From Streptosporangium oxazolinicum (GTDB lineage Bacteria; Actinomycetota; Actinomycetes; Streptosporangiales; Streptosporangiaceae): 64,000 nucleotides of DNA. The notes under the pieces were generated by a model, which was given only the letters and a program-made list of their open reading frames with translations, did not search any database and had not been told where the DNA came from. The stretch covers positions 372,001 to 436,000 of the forward strand of contig NZ_BAABAQ010000001.1 of assembly GCF_039537505.1 (NCBI RefSeq), written 5' to 3'. This document shows, piece by piece, positions 42,012 to 50,550 of the stretch. Within the stretch, counting starts at the first letter, position 1, and the number at the start of each line of letters is the position of its first letter. Position numbers and translations under genes: made by a program.

Positions 42012-44327
42012 ATGGCACGTCCCATCCCTGTTCTGCTGGGCGCCGTGGCACTGGCGTTCGGGCTGGGGGTCGGGCCGGCCGCCGCTGCCGCCCTCTCCTC
42101 CCCCAACCCCCCGGGTGACTCCGAAGTGCTCCCGGGGAACGACCCGACTCCGACGGGTAGCGCGACTCCGGACGACAACCCGTTCCTGAACGAGCCGGTG
42201 CCCGACCCCAAGCCCTCCCCCGAGGACGACCCTCCGCCGAAGGCCACCGCGACTCCGACCGTCAAACCGTCTCCGACGGCCAGTGCGACCCGGACGACCG
42301 GCCCGGCCACGAGAGACGACGCGTCACCGACCACCCGTCCGGCCCCGACCTCCGGACCCGCCTCGACCTCCGGACCGGCTCCGACGGAGGAACCGGCCAC
42401 GGAGGCTCCCCCGGCTCTGGTCGAAGACGCGATCATGGCGGACGACGCGATCCTGAAGGCCGGCACCCTCACGGCGGGCGACGCCGAGGCGCAGGCGACC
42501 CTGGTGGACGTCGAGGACCAGCGGATCATCCAGACTCGGGCCGCGCTCACGGCCATGCTGCAGGCCGGTGGCATCGCGGCCGCCCAGCGCAAGCAGCCGC
42601 AGGTCTTCGTGTCGGCGCACGGCAGGACGCTGGTGCTGCCCTCGCGCAACACCGAGACCCCGTACACCCTCAAGGACCTCGCGGCCGTCGAGAAGGGCCG
42701 GTACCTGCGGCGGCTGAAGGACGGCTCCTACCTGCTCGGCGTCCACGTCTTCGTGGCCGACGGGGCGCGCCTGCAGTTGCGCGGTCCGCTGACGCTGCGG
42801 ATGGGCAGTCTGCCCGGCTCGTTCAGCTCGATCGTCGCGTTCGGCGGCGACATCGAGATCAAGGGCACCGCCAAGAGACCGGTGCGGATCACCAGCTGGG
42901 ACGTACGGACCAAGAAGCCGGACACGACCACGACCGACGGCCGGGCTTACATCCGGGCGGTCGGCGGCGAGTTCGAGATGACCCACGCGCAGGTCTCCCA
43001 CCTGGGATTCTGGAGCGGCCGTACGGGGGGCATCGCGCTCACCGGCACCGAGCGACCGGCCAGCGTCTACCGGCACCGGACGAAGGACCAGCGCCACCAG
43101 GACAAGCAGGAACGGCTGGCGAACACCAAGCGGGGTGAGCGGAGCGGGGGCAACTTCGGCGACGTGGAGACCATCCCGATCGGCCCCGGTACCGCCTCAC
43201 ACGTGCTCGCCGACGAGCTGGTGTCCGGATCGATCAAGAACAGCGTCATCACCGGCGACGCCTACGGGATCTTCGTCTCCGGCTCGAACCAGACACAGAT
43301 CATCAACAACAAGATCATCAGCAGTCTGGTGCACGGCGTGTTCATGCACCGGTTCGCCAAGAACGCGACGATCGAGGCGACCGAGGTGATCGGCAGCGGC
43401 GGTGACGGTTTCGTGCTGTCGCGGGCGACCGAGAAGGTGAAGGTCGTCGACTGCCTGGCCGAGCGGAACAAGCGCAACGGTTTCACGCTCAACGGGCAGG
43501 CGCTCGCGGGCGGCCCGTCCGCGAGCGGCGAGTCGCTCGCCGTCTACGGCGACAGTTCGGTCAGCAACAGCACCGCCCGCGACAACGGAAGGTACGGCGT
43601 CGAGGTGCTCGGCGGCAGCCGGCTCGCCGTGCAGACCAGCGAGGTCATCGGCGGTGACATGGGCATCGTGGTCCGCGCGGGCGCCAGCGGGGTGCAGATC
43701 TCCGGCAACAAGCTGACGAACCAGCGCCGCCAGGCGATCGCGCTGCGCGACGGGGCGACCGGCGCGCACGTGGCCGGCAACACGATCACGGGAACCGTCA
43801 CCGGGATCTACCTCCGCGACTCCGTCGGCATGATCGTCGGAAACAAGATCACCACCTTGTCGACTCCCAAGGCCCACGGGATCACCGTGGTCGGCGACGC
43901 CACCGGCTCCGAGGTGACCCGCAACACCGTCATCGGTTCGGGGACGAGCGCGATCAGCATCGCGCGGGCCGGTGACACGGTGAACAAGCACAACAACGAC
44001 GAGGACCAGTGGAATGACACGTCGTCGTTCTGGGTCAAGGCCAAACGCTACGTCAAGCCCATGAACGTGATCTGGGCGGGGGTCATCCTCCTGGTGATCG
44101 TGTCGGCGATCCGATCCCGCGGTGTCCTCGAACGGCGGCAACGCCGAGGGGGGATCCGCAACCCCTACGAGCAGCAGCGACTGCTCGCCGAGGGACGGTT
44201 CACCCTGCTGCGCCAGCCCACCCCACCCGCGCCGGACCGCTCGGCGCCCCCCGCCGGACATCCTCCGCGGCGCCTGCAGCCGTCGTCGCTGCACGCCGAC
44301 TCGACCCCCGTGGGAGGCAGGGGATGA
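42012..44327 (+). CDS. Membrane-anchored right-handed beta-helix protein, AlgG-like (paralogue 1)
   Basis: 771 residues. Signal peptide (ends about residue 27), long Pro/Thr-rich spacer to about residue 140, a beta-helix domain (about 215-655) and a C-terminal membrane anchor MNVIWAGVILLVIVS with a cytoplasmic tail containing NPYEQQ. The fold order resembles the alginate C5-epimerase AlgG: a capping beta region, ITSWDVRTKK, HLGFWSGRTGGIALTG, then VHGVFMHRF and GFVLSRATE. Against AlgG as I remember it, H446 and R471 align with the catalytic His of DPHD and the arginine about 26 residues later, though the flanking Asp are replaced. I infer a polymer-modifying enzyme outside the cell. Confidence 0.85.
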   Translation: MARPIPVLLGAVALAFGLGVGPAAAAALSSPNPPGDSEVLPGNDPTPTGSATPDDNPFLNEPVPDPKPSPEDDPPPKATATPTVKPSPTASATRTTGPATRDDASPTTRPAPTSGPASTSGPAPTEEPATEAPPALVEDAIMADDAILKAGTLTAGDAEAQATLVDVEDQRIIQTRAALTAMLQAGGIAAAQRKQPQVFVSAHGRTLVLPSRNTETPYTLKDLAAVEKGRYLRRLKDGSYLLGVHVFVADGARLQLRGPLTLRMGSLPGSFSSIVAFGGDIEIKGTAKRPVRITSWDVRTKKPDTTTTDGRAYIRAVGGEFEMTHAQVSHLGFWSGRTGGIALTGTERPASVYRHRTKDQRHQDKQERLANTKRGERSGGNFGDVETIPIGPGTASHVLADELVSGSIKNSVITGDAYGIFVSGSNQTQIINNKIISSLVHGVFMHRFAKNATIEATEVIGSGGDGFVLSRATEKVKVVDCLAERNKRNGFTLNGQALAGGPSASGESLAVYGDSSVSNSTARDNGRYGVEVLGGSRLAVQTSEVIGGDMGIVVRAGASGVQISGNKLTNQRRQAIALRDGATGAHVAGNTITGTVTGIYLRDSVGMIVGNKITTLSTPKAHGITVVGDATGSEVTRNTVIGSGTSAISIARAGDTVNKHNNDEDQWNDTSSFWVKAKRYVKPMNVIWAGVILLVIVSAIRSRGVLERRQRRGGIRNPYEQQRLLAEGRFTLLRQPTPPAPDRSAPPAGHPPRRLQPSSLHADSTPVGGRG

Positions 44328-46300
44328 GCCGCCCCCGCCGGCGGAAGGGCCGCTCCCTCCTCATGGTCCTGGTGCTGGTCCTGTCCGCGGCCGGCACCTG
44401 GGCGTACCTCTCCTACATCGATCGTCCCGCCCCGCCTCCCGGTGTCAACGAGGTGTCCCAGGCGGAGGCCCAGCAGCAGTCGGCCCTCGTCGACCAGGAG
44501 GATCTGCGGATCATGCAGACCCGCGCGACGCTGTCCTCGGCGCTGGCGCGGGGCGGGCCCGCCGCCGCGAGATCCCGCGTGCCGCACATCTCCAGCTCGG
44601 CCAACGGCCAGACGCTCGTGCTGCCGCAGCGCCGCGAGCCGTACCGGATCGCCGACCTGGAACGCCTGGGCCAGGAGTACTTCCAGAAGCAGTCGGACGA
44701 CTCCTACGTGCTCGGCATCAACCTGTTCGCCGGTCCGGGGGCCAAACTGGTGCTCCAGAACGCGACCGGCCCGCTGGTGATCCGGATGCGCAGCGACCCC
44801 GGCGCCTTCGTCTCGATCGTGGGCTTCGGCGCGAACATCCGGATCAACGGCTCGGCACGCAACCCGGTGCGGATCACGAGCTGGAACGCGCAGGAGAGGA
44901 CGGCGGACACCAAGGTCTCCGACGGGCGCGCCTACCTGCGCGTGGTCGGCGGGGAACTCAAGATGAGCCACGCGGTGGTGGAGTATCTCGGATTCTGGAG
45001 CGGCCCGACCGGCGGGCTGGCGCTGACCGGCAGCGACCGCCCCACCCAGGGCGCGGACCTGGTGGCCCTCCCCGCCACCCCCTCGGAGCCCTCCCTCCCG
45101 CGATCGTCGCCCACCCCGACGCCGCAGGCGACCGCCTCCCAGCAGCGAGCGCTCCTGCCCAACGGCCTGCTCGTGCCGAGCAGGGGCGACGGCAACCAGA
45201 TCGAGATCACCGACGGAGCGGGCCGGGGCAGGGTCTCCTACCGGATGCCCGAGGCCAACCTGGTCACCGGCGACATCACCGACACCAAGATCACCGGCAA
45301 CGCGTACGGAATCTTCATCACGGCCTCCAACGAGACCCGGATCATCGACGTCTCGGTCACCGGGAGCCTGGTCCACGGGGTGTTGTTGCACCGGTTCGCG
45401 CGCAACGCCACCATCGAGAACACCACCGTGACCGGCAGCAGGGGTGACGGCTTCGTCCTGTCCAGAGGCACGCAGAACGTCACGATCACCGGCTCGGAGG
45501 CCGAACGCAACAACGGCAACGGCTTCACCATCAGCGGCCTGCCGCTGGCCCGGGGACCGTCGGCGTCCGGGGAGTCGCTGCGCAGTTTCGGCGGCAGCTC
45601 GGTGACCAGCAGCACGGCGCGGGACAACGGCCGCTACGGCGTGGAGATCCAGGGCGGCGTCAAGCTCGTCGTACAGACCACCGAGGTGATCGGCGGGGAG
45701 ATGGGCGTCGTGGTGAGCCAGGACGCCACCGGGGTCCGGGTCACCGGCAACCGTCTCACCGGCCAGCGCAGCCAGGGAATCGCGCTCCGCGACGGGGTAC
45801 GGGGAGCCCGGATCAGCGGCAACATCGTCCGGGACACCCAGACCGCCATCTACCTCCGCAACTCCGAGGCCACCATCTCCGCCAACACGGTCGAGTCCGC
45901 CTCACTGCACGCGATCTCACTGCTCGGCACGGCCGAGGGCACCAAGATCACCGAAAACACCCTGGGCGGCGCCGGCCGCAGCGCACTCGACACGAGCCGG
46001 GCGAAGGGAACCACGACGGTCGAGCAGAACAACACCGACGGCTGGCAGGACACCGCCGGCTTCTGGACGATGGTCAAGCGGATCGCCAAGCCGATGAACC
46101 TGATCTGGATGGGAGTGATCTCCCTGATCGTGCTCTCGGCGCTCCGGGCACTGCGCGGCGACGGCCCGCGGGTCGGCCAGCGCTTCGTTCATCCCTATGA
46201 GAAGCAGGCACTGATGGAGGAGCGACCGGCGCGGGCCCTGAGAGCCGCCACCGTCCAGACCTCAGCGGAGAGGAGTTTGAGCGATGCGCCTGGACATTGA
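44324..46300 (+). CDS. Membrane-anchored right-handed beta-helix protein, AlgG-like (paralogue 2)
   Basis: 658 residues, clearly paralogous to the preceding gene. Instead of a cleavable signal it has an N-terminal anchor (SLLMVLVLVLSAAGTWAYLS). The beta-helix domain again has ITSWNAQERT, YLGFWSGPTGGLALTG, VHGVLLHRF (H356) and GFVLSRGTQ (R381, the same 25-residue spacing), and the C terminus has the same KPMNLIWMGVI anchor and HPYEKQ tail. A variable Pro-rich insert (about 245-290) differs between the paralogues. ATG overlaps the previous stop (ATGA). Two copies may have different specificities or form a heteromer. Confidence 0.85.
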   Translation: MSRPRRRKGRSLLMVLVLVLSAAGTWAYLSYIDRPAPPPGVNEVSQAEAQQQSALVDQEDLRIMQTRATLSSALARGGPAAARSRVPHISSSANGQTLVLPQRREPYRIADLERLGQEYFQKQSDDSYVLGINLFAGPGAKLVLQNATGPLVIRMRSDPGAFVSIVGFGANIRINGSARNPVRITSWNAQERTADTKVSDGRAYLRVVGGELKMSHAVVEYLGFWSGPTGGLALTGSDRPTQGADLVALPATPSEPSLPRSSPTPTPQATASQQRALLPNGLLVPSRGDGNQIEITDGAGRGRVSYRMPEANLVTGDITDTKITGNAYGIFITASNETRIIDVSVTGSLVHGVLLHRFARNATIENTTVTGSRGDGFVLSRGTQNVTITGSEAERNNGNGFTISGLPLARGPSASGESLRSFGGSSVTSSTARDNGRYGVEIQGGVKLVVQTTEVIGGEMGVVVSQDATGVRVTGNRLTGQRSQGIALRDGVRGARISGNIVRDTQTAIYLRNSEATISANTVESASLHAISLLGTAEGTKITENTLGGAGRSALDTSRAKGTTTVEQNNTDGWQDTAGFWTMVKRIAKPMNLIWMGVISLIVLSALRALRGDGPRVGQRFVHPYEKQALMEERPARALRAATVQTSAERSLSDAPGH

Positions 46301-47453
46301 CAGAAAGACCCTGGTGGGAATGCTGGCCGGGGCGGCCATCACGATCGTCGTCGTGGTGCTGCTGCGCGGGCTGTTCGGCGGCGGGGAGGGTCCGGGCACC
46401 CCCATCGAGGACATCCGGCCGAGGAGCGCGGACGCGCCGGCCTCGCAGCCGGAGAACGACACCGCGCCCGCGGAGGAAGAGGAAGAAAAGGAAGAGGAGG
46501 ACGTGGAGGAGTTCGTCGCGTCGCAGGACCCGCCCGACATCGCCGTCCCCGCCGGGAAGGGAATGATCGAATGCCCCGACGCCACGGTGACCGTCAGCGA
46601 CGCCGCCGGGCTCACCGAGGCCCTGGAGGCGGCCGAGCCGGGCGCGGTGATCGCGCTGGAGCCCGGCGTCTACAGCGGCCGGTTCGTGGCGACGGTCTCG
46701 GGGACGGAGAGCGAGCCGATCTTCGTCTGCGGCCCGCCCGAGGCGATCATCGACGGCGGCGGGGTCAAGAAGGGCTACGCCTTCCACCTCAACGGGGTGA
46801 GCCACTGGCGGCTGGTCGGTTTCACCGTCCGCCACAGCCAGAAGGGGGTGATGGCCGACCAGACCAACAACACGATCATCCAGGGGCTGACCGTCCACCA
46901 CATCGGGGACGAGGCGATCCACCTGCGCAACTTCAGCAGCGACAACACCGTCCAGTACTGCATGATCTACGCGACCGGGCTGCGCCGGGAGAAGTTCGGC
47001 GAGGGCGTCTACCTCGGCACCGCGGAGAGCAACTGGGCGTCATACTCCGGCGGGAAGATGGACCGCAGCGATCGCAACATCGTGCGCGGCAACGTCATCC
47101 GGGCCACCGCCGAGGCGATCGACATCAAGGAGGGCACCTCCGACGGTCACATCGTCGGCAACGTCTTCGACGGCTCCACCCTCGGCGGTTCCAAGCACAA
47201 CGATTCCTGGGTCGACGTCAAGGGCAACGGCTACCTCATCCAAGGTAATACCGGTAGCAACACCAACGCGGACGGCTTCCAGACCCACAAGATCGTTGAT
47301 GGCTGGGGCACCGGCAACGTGTTCCGAGCCAACATCATCAATCTTGGCAATTCAGGCGGTATCGGCATCAACGACACAGCCGGCGGAAACACGATCGCCT
47401 GCGACAACAAGGTCACCGGCGGCACGATTTCCAAGACCGGCGACTGCTCCTAA
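46284..47453 (+). CDS. Right-handed beta-helix protein, pectate-lyase-like
   Basis: 389 residues: an N-terminal membrane anchor (MLAGAAITIVVVVLLRG), an acidic linker with a run of Glu/Lys (about 48-75), then a compact beta-helix starting CPDATVTVSDAAGLTEALEA and GAVIALEPGVYSG, the opening typical of PL1/PL9-like lyases and NosD-type helices. VTGGTISKTGDCS ends the protein with a cysteine that could pair with others. It overlaps the preceding gene by 17 bp. A polysaccharide lyase or polymer-binding role is inferred; I cannot pick out a catalytic residue set. Confidence 0.82.
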   Translation: MRLDIDRKTLVGMLAGAAITIVVVVLLRGLFGGGEGPGTPIEDIRPRSADAPASQPENDTAPAEEEEEKEEEDVEEFVASQDPPDIAVPAGKGMIECPDATVTVSDAAGLTEALEAAEPGAVIALEPGVYSGRFVATVSGTESEPIFVCGPPEAIIDGGGVKKGYAFHLNGVSHWRLVGFTVRHSQKGVMADQTNNTIIQGLTVHHIGDEAIHLRNFSSDNTVQYCMIYATGLRREKFGEGVYLGTAESNWASYSGGKMDRSDRNIVRGNVIRATAEAIDIKEGTSDGHIVGNVFDGSTLGGSKHNDSWVDVKGNGYLIQGNTGSNTNADGFQTHKIVDGWGTGNVFRANIINLGNSGGIGINDTAGGNTIACDNKVTGGTISKTGDCS

Positions 47454-47491
47454 ACACGGCCCCAAGGACTGAGTAGATAGGAAAGACGGAC

Positions 47492-48823
47492 ATGGGCGAA
47501 GCCGAGCTCCCACGACTGACGGTGATCGGAACCGGCTACCTCGGGGCGACGCACGCGGTTTGCATGGCGTCACTGGGGTACGACGTCGTCGGCCTCGACG
47601 TGGACAGCAAGAAGATCGAAAGACTGCAGGCCGGGGAGGTACCGTTCTTCGAGCCCGGCCTGCCCGAGTTGCTGAGCAAGGCCCTGGCGTCGGGCCGGCT
47701 CCGGTTCACCACCTCCTACGAGGAGGCCGCCGAGCACGGCGACATCCACTTCGTCTGCGTCGGCACCCCCCAGCAGCCGGGCTCGGACGCCTGCGACCTG
47801 AGCTACGTCGACGCCGCCGTACGCGACCTGGCCGCCCACCTGACCCGGCGCTGCCTGGTGGTCGGCAAGTCGACCGTCCCGGTGAACACCGCCGCCCGCC
47901 TGGCCGGCCTGCTGCACGAGCTGGCCCCGGCGGGAGAGGAGGTGGAACTCGCCTGGAACCCGGAGTTCCTGCGGGAGGGCTTCGCGGTCGACGACACGCT
48001 CAAGCCCGACCGGCTCGTGTTCGGCGTCGCCTCGGAGTGGGCGCACGAGCGGCTGGCCGCGGCGTTCCAGCCGATCCTCGACCTCGGCACCCCGGTAGTG
48101 GTCACCGACCTGGCCACCGCGGAGCTGGTCAAGGTCGCCGCCAACTCGTTCCTGGCCACCAAGATCTCCTACATCAACGCGATGGCCGAGGTCTGCGAGG
48201 CCACCGGGGCCGACGTCCGCGACCTGGCCAAGGCCCTCGCCTACGACGACCGGATCGGCGGCCGGTTCCTCCAGCCCGGCCTGGGCTTCGGCGGCGGCTG
48301 CCTGCCCAAGGACATCCGCGCCTTCGCGCACCGGGCGGAGGAGATCGGCGTCGGCCAGGCCGTCTCCTTCCTCCGCGAGGTCGACGCGATCAACCGACGC
48401 CGCCGTTCCCGGACCATCGACCTGGTCAGGGAACTGCTCGGCGGCCAGCTCGCCGGCAAGAGGGTCGCCTGCCTGGGCGCGGCCTTCAAGCCCAACTCCG
48501 ACGACATCAGGGACGCCCCGGCGCTGGACGTGGCCAGGACCATGCACGGGCTGGGCGCCAACGTCCGGGTGTACGACCCGGCCGCGCTGGACAACGCGCG
48601 CCGCACCTATCCGGAGCTCAGGTACGGCACGAGCGCGCTGGACGTGGCCCAGGACGCGGACGTGGTGGTCCTGCTCACCGAATGGGCCGAGTTCCGCGAG
48701 ATCGAGCCCTCGGCGCTGGCGAAGGTGGTCAAGCACACCCGGATCGTGGACGGCCGGCACGCGCTCGACGCGAACACCTGGCGCGCGGAGGGCTGGGAAT
48801 ACCGGGCACTGGGCTGCCCCTGA
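47492..48823 (+). CDS. UDP-glucose/GDP-mannose 6-dehydrogenase
   Basis: A 443-residue NAD-dependent four-electron dehydrogenase that makes a UDP- or GDP-uronic acid. Visible: Rossmann motif VIGTGYLGATHAVCMASLG, VGTPQQ, KSTVPVNTA, NPEFLREGFAVDD, KVAANSFLATKISYIN and catalytic C270 in GFGGGCLPKD, with a C-terminal second Rossmann half. UDP-Glc and GDP-Man enzymes cannot be separated by eye. It closes the operon, 38 bp after the third beta-helix gene, and should supply the activated uronate for the GT2 synthase. ATG at 47492 with AGGAAAG upstream. Confidence 0.93.
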   Translation: MGEAELPRLTVIGTGYLGATHAVCMASLGYDVVGLDVDSKKIERLQAGEVPFFEPGLPELLSKALASGRLRFTTSYEEAAEHGDIHFVCVGTPQQPGSDACDLSYVDAAVRDLAAHLTRRCLVVGKSTVPVNTAARLAGLLHELAPAGEEVELAWNPEFLREGFAVDDTLKPDRLVFGVASEWAHERLAAAFQPILDLGTPVVVTDLATAELVKVAANSFLATKISYINAMAEVCEATGADVRDLAKALAYDDRIGGRFLQPGLGFGGGCLPKDIRAFAHRAEEIGVGQAVSFLREVDAINRRRRSRTIDLVRELLGGQLAGKRVACLGAAFKPNSDDIRDAPALDVARTMHGLGANVRVYDPAALDNARRTYPELRYGTSALDVAQDADVVVLLTEWAEFREIEPSALAKVVKHTRIVDGRHALDANTWRAEGWEYRALGCP

Positions 48824-48836
48824 GCCACAGCCGCCC

Positions 48837-48935
48837 GTGAACGACGCCCGTGAACGACGCCTGCGAACGACGCCCGTGAACGACGTCGGATGTGGTCATG
48901 TGACCGAGTAACCGAGTGACCGGGTAACCGAGCAG
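48837..48935. repeat. Two short tandem repeat arrays after the operon
   Basis: GTGAACGACGCC-type 13-mers recur four times (48837-48885), then ACCGAGTA/ACCGAGTG/ACCGGGTA 8-mers four times (48902-48935). They are non-coding. Confidence 0.7.
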
Positions 48936-48971
48936 CCCCGAGTGGCCGATCCTCACGGAACCACCCGCACA

Positions 48972-49017
48972 CCGTGGAAGACCCCGCCTGGCATTACTTC
49001 GGCGGGGTCTTCCACGG
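48972..49017. terminator. Perfect 17-bp hairpin
   Basis: CCGTGGAAGACCCCGCC (48972-48988) is exactly complementary to GGCGGGGTCTTCCACGG (49001-49017) across a 12-nt loop. It lies about 150 bp past the dehydrogenase stop and is the probable terminator of the polysaccharide operon. Confidence 0.8.
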
Positions 49018-49196
49018 AGATGTCCCCTCTCGCTCGGCGTCGAGAGCGGATGCCGTGTCACCACGGAACTCGGGACGGTTCACCATGCAAAGGCGACGAA
49101 TCAGGTGCGGAACTTTAAACTGACCTTCGAGCGCCCCGCCGGTGTGTGCTCGTCCCTCGATGAGTCGGCGGTGTGTCGCCGCGGTAAGGAGTGCCC

Positions 49197-49364
49197 ATGC
49201 CCCCCTCCGGCCTGACCGGCACCGCGTGGCGTAGGAGCGACTACAGCGGTCCTGACCGGGACGACCGCGTAGAGGTGACCGTGAACCCATCCGGCCCGAT
49301 GCCGGCCTCCACCCCGGCGGCCTGGCGAGACTCCCTCAAAGACATCCGTAACGGGAATCTCTGA
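49197..49364 (+). CDS. DUF397-like small protein
   Basis: A 55-residue protein: TGTAWRRSDYSG at the start and TPAAWRDSLKDIRNGNL at the end are the two halves of DUF397, but the central GGNCVEVA cysteine segment is replaced by DDRVEVTVN. DUF397 proteins usually pair with an XRE regulator, forming the BldB/Scr-type or toxin-like units of actinobacteria; no XRE gene is beside this one. ATG at 49197 has GGTAAGGAG 5 nt upstream. It is followed by a membrane-protein gene after 10 bp. Confidence 0.75.
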   Translation: MPPSGLTGTAWRRSDYSGPDRDDRVEVTVNPSGPMPASTPAAWRDSLKDIRNGNL

Positions 49365-49374
49365 CTCGTATCAC

Positions 49375-50262
49375 GTGACTCACTCCGCGCGCTCCACCGG
49401 TGAGCGCTTCACCGCGCAGCCATTCGTGCTCCGTACGATGGCCGCCGCGTTTGTCGGCCTTCTCCTTCCGCCGCTCGTCTGGGCGATCACCCAGGCCGGG
49501 CTGGCCGTCATCCCGTACGACGGCTCGGGCGGCAATCCCGGCTGGGGCCGCTTCGGTCAGGGGGTGGGCATCGTCGCGGGAGTCGTGCTGTTCTCGCTGG
49601 TCATGACCTGGCCGTCGCTGTGGGCGCTGCGCGTGCGGCCCGCCTGGCATGTCGCCCTGCCGGCCCCGATCGTGGGCATCGTCTTCGGGATCGCCCTCAC
49701 CACAGTGGCCTCCCAGATCATCGGAAACCCGCTGACGGCCGCCTCCGTCGCCCTCGCCCTCGCGTACGGGCTGACCGCCCTGCTCACCACGCCGGGAAGG
49801 CCCTGGTGGTGGCAGCAACTGCCGCTGATGGCCGTGGGCGGCCCCCCGCCGATACCGATGGCGGCACCACGATCTCGCCTCCCCGACCTTGAGATCCCAC
49901 TGATCGCTCCCGACCTGCCCGCCTACACGATCGAACGCCTTTCCACCCGACCCGGCGGCCTGCGGTATCTCCTCCGCCCGTCGGCACTCCATCGCGCCGC
50001 CACCCCTGCCGAGCGCGATGCCTCCACCATCGCCGTGACCGTCCGCTCCCGGGTGGACCCGCCCGGCGAGGACTCCGCGTACGAACCGGCGGGCCCTCGG
50101 ACATGGCGGCGAGCCACGGACACCGGCACCACCTACGTGATCGACCGCGATGACGCCACGATCATCGTGAAGGCCGGACCCCGTGTCCCGGCCGCCATCC
50201 TCCTCCAGGCCACCACCACCCTCCAGCCCCGCCCGCCATCCCACTTCACGACCGGACCGTGA
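49375..50262 (+). CDS. Integral membrane protein of unknown function
   Basis: 295 residues: four hydrophobic spans in the first half (about 22-45, 65-80, 95-115 and 120-137), then a cytoplasmic or extracellular C-terminal half with WWWQQLPLMAVGG at the boundary and no domain I recognise. GTG at 49375, 10 bp after the DUF397 gene, suggests co-transcription. Confidence 0.68.
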   Translation: MTHSARSTGERFTAQPFVLRTMAAAFVGLLLPPLVWAITQAGLAVIPYDGSGGNPGWGRFGQGVGIVAGVVLFSLVMTWPSLWALRVRPAWHVALPAPIVGIVFGIALTTVASQIIGNPLTAASVALALAYGLTALLTTPGRPWWWQQLPLMAVGGPPPIPMAAPRSRLPDLEIPLIAPDLPAYTIERLSTRPGGLRYLLRPSALHRAATPAERDASTIAVTVRSRVDPPGEDSAYEPAGPRTWRRATDTGTTYVIDRDDATIIVKAGPRVPAAILLQATTTLQPRPPSHFTTGP

Positions 50263-50550
50263 CTTAGTTCGTTCTGCTTCGTTTACGTTCGTCTGGTTCG
50301 TTCCGGTTTGTCCTGACGGGAACACGACCCCGAACCCGATGGCACACCGCCGGTGTCCGGACCACAGGGGAAACCTCACGGCCGGATTCAAAGTCGGGCC
50401 TGGCGCGATGTCCACGAGGCCGTGGCCCTACTCGCCCACCCACAATCGTTGCACTGGGCTTGCGGACGGTTGATAATTCTGGTCGCGAAGGCGTTCGACG
50501 TGTCCGTGACCGTGCCGGTCATCCTTTGTCGCCCATTCACAGGAGGCTCC
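50263..50550. other. Spacer with TTCGT repeats and a 17-bp element repeated in the island
   Basis: TTCGTTC/TTCGTTT/GTTCGTC elements cluster at 50269-50310. TCGTTGCACTGGGCTTG at 50446-50462 is identical to 54827-54843. No gene is seen; the extended upstream frame of the next gene is not used. Confidence 0.5.
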
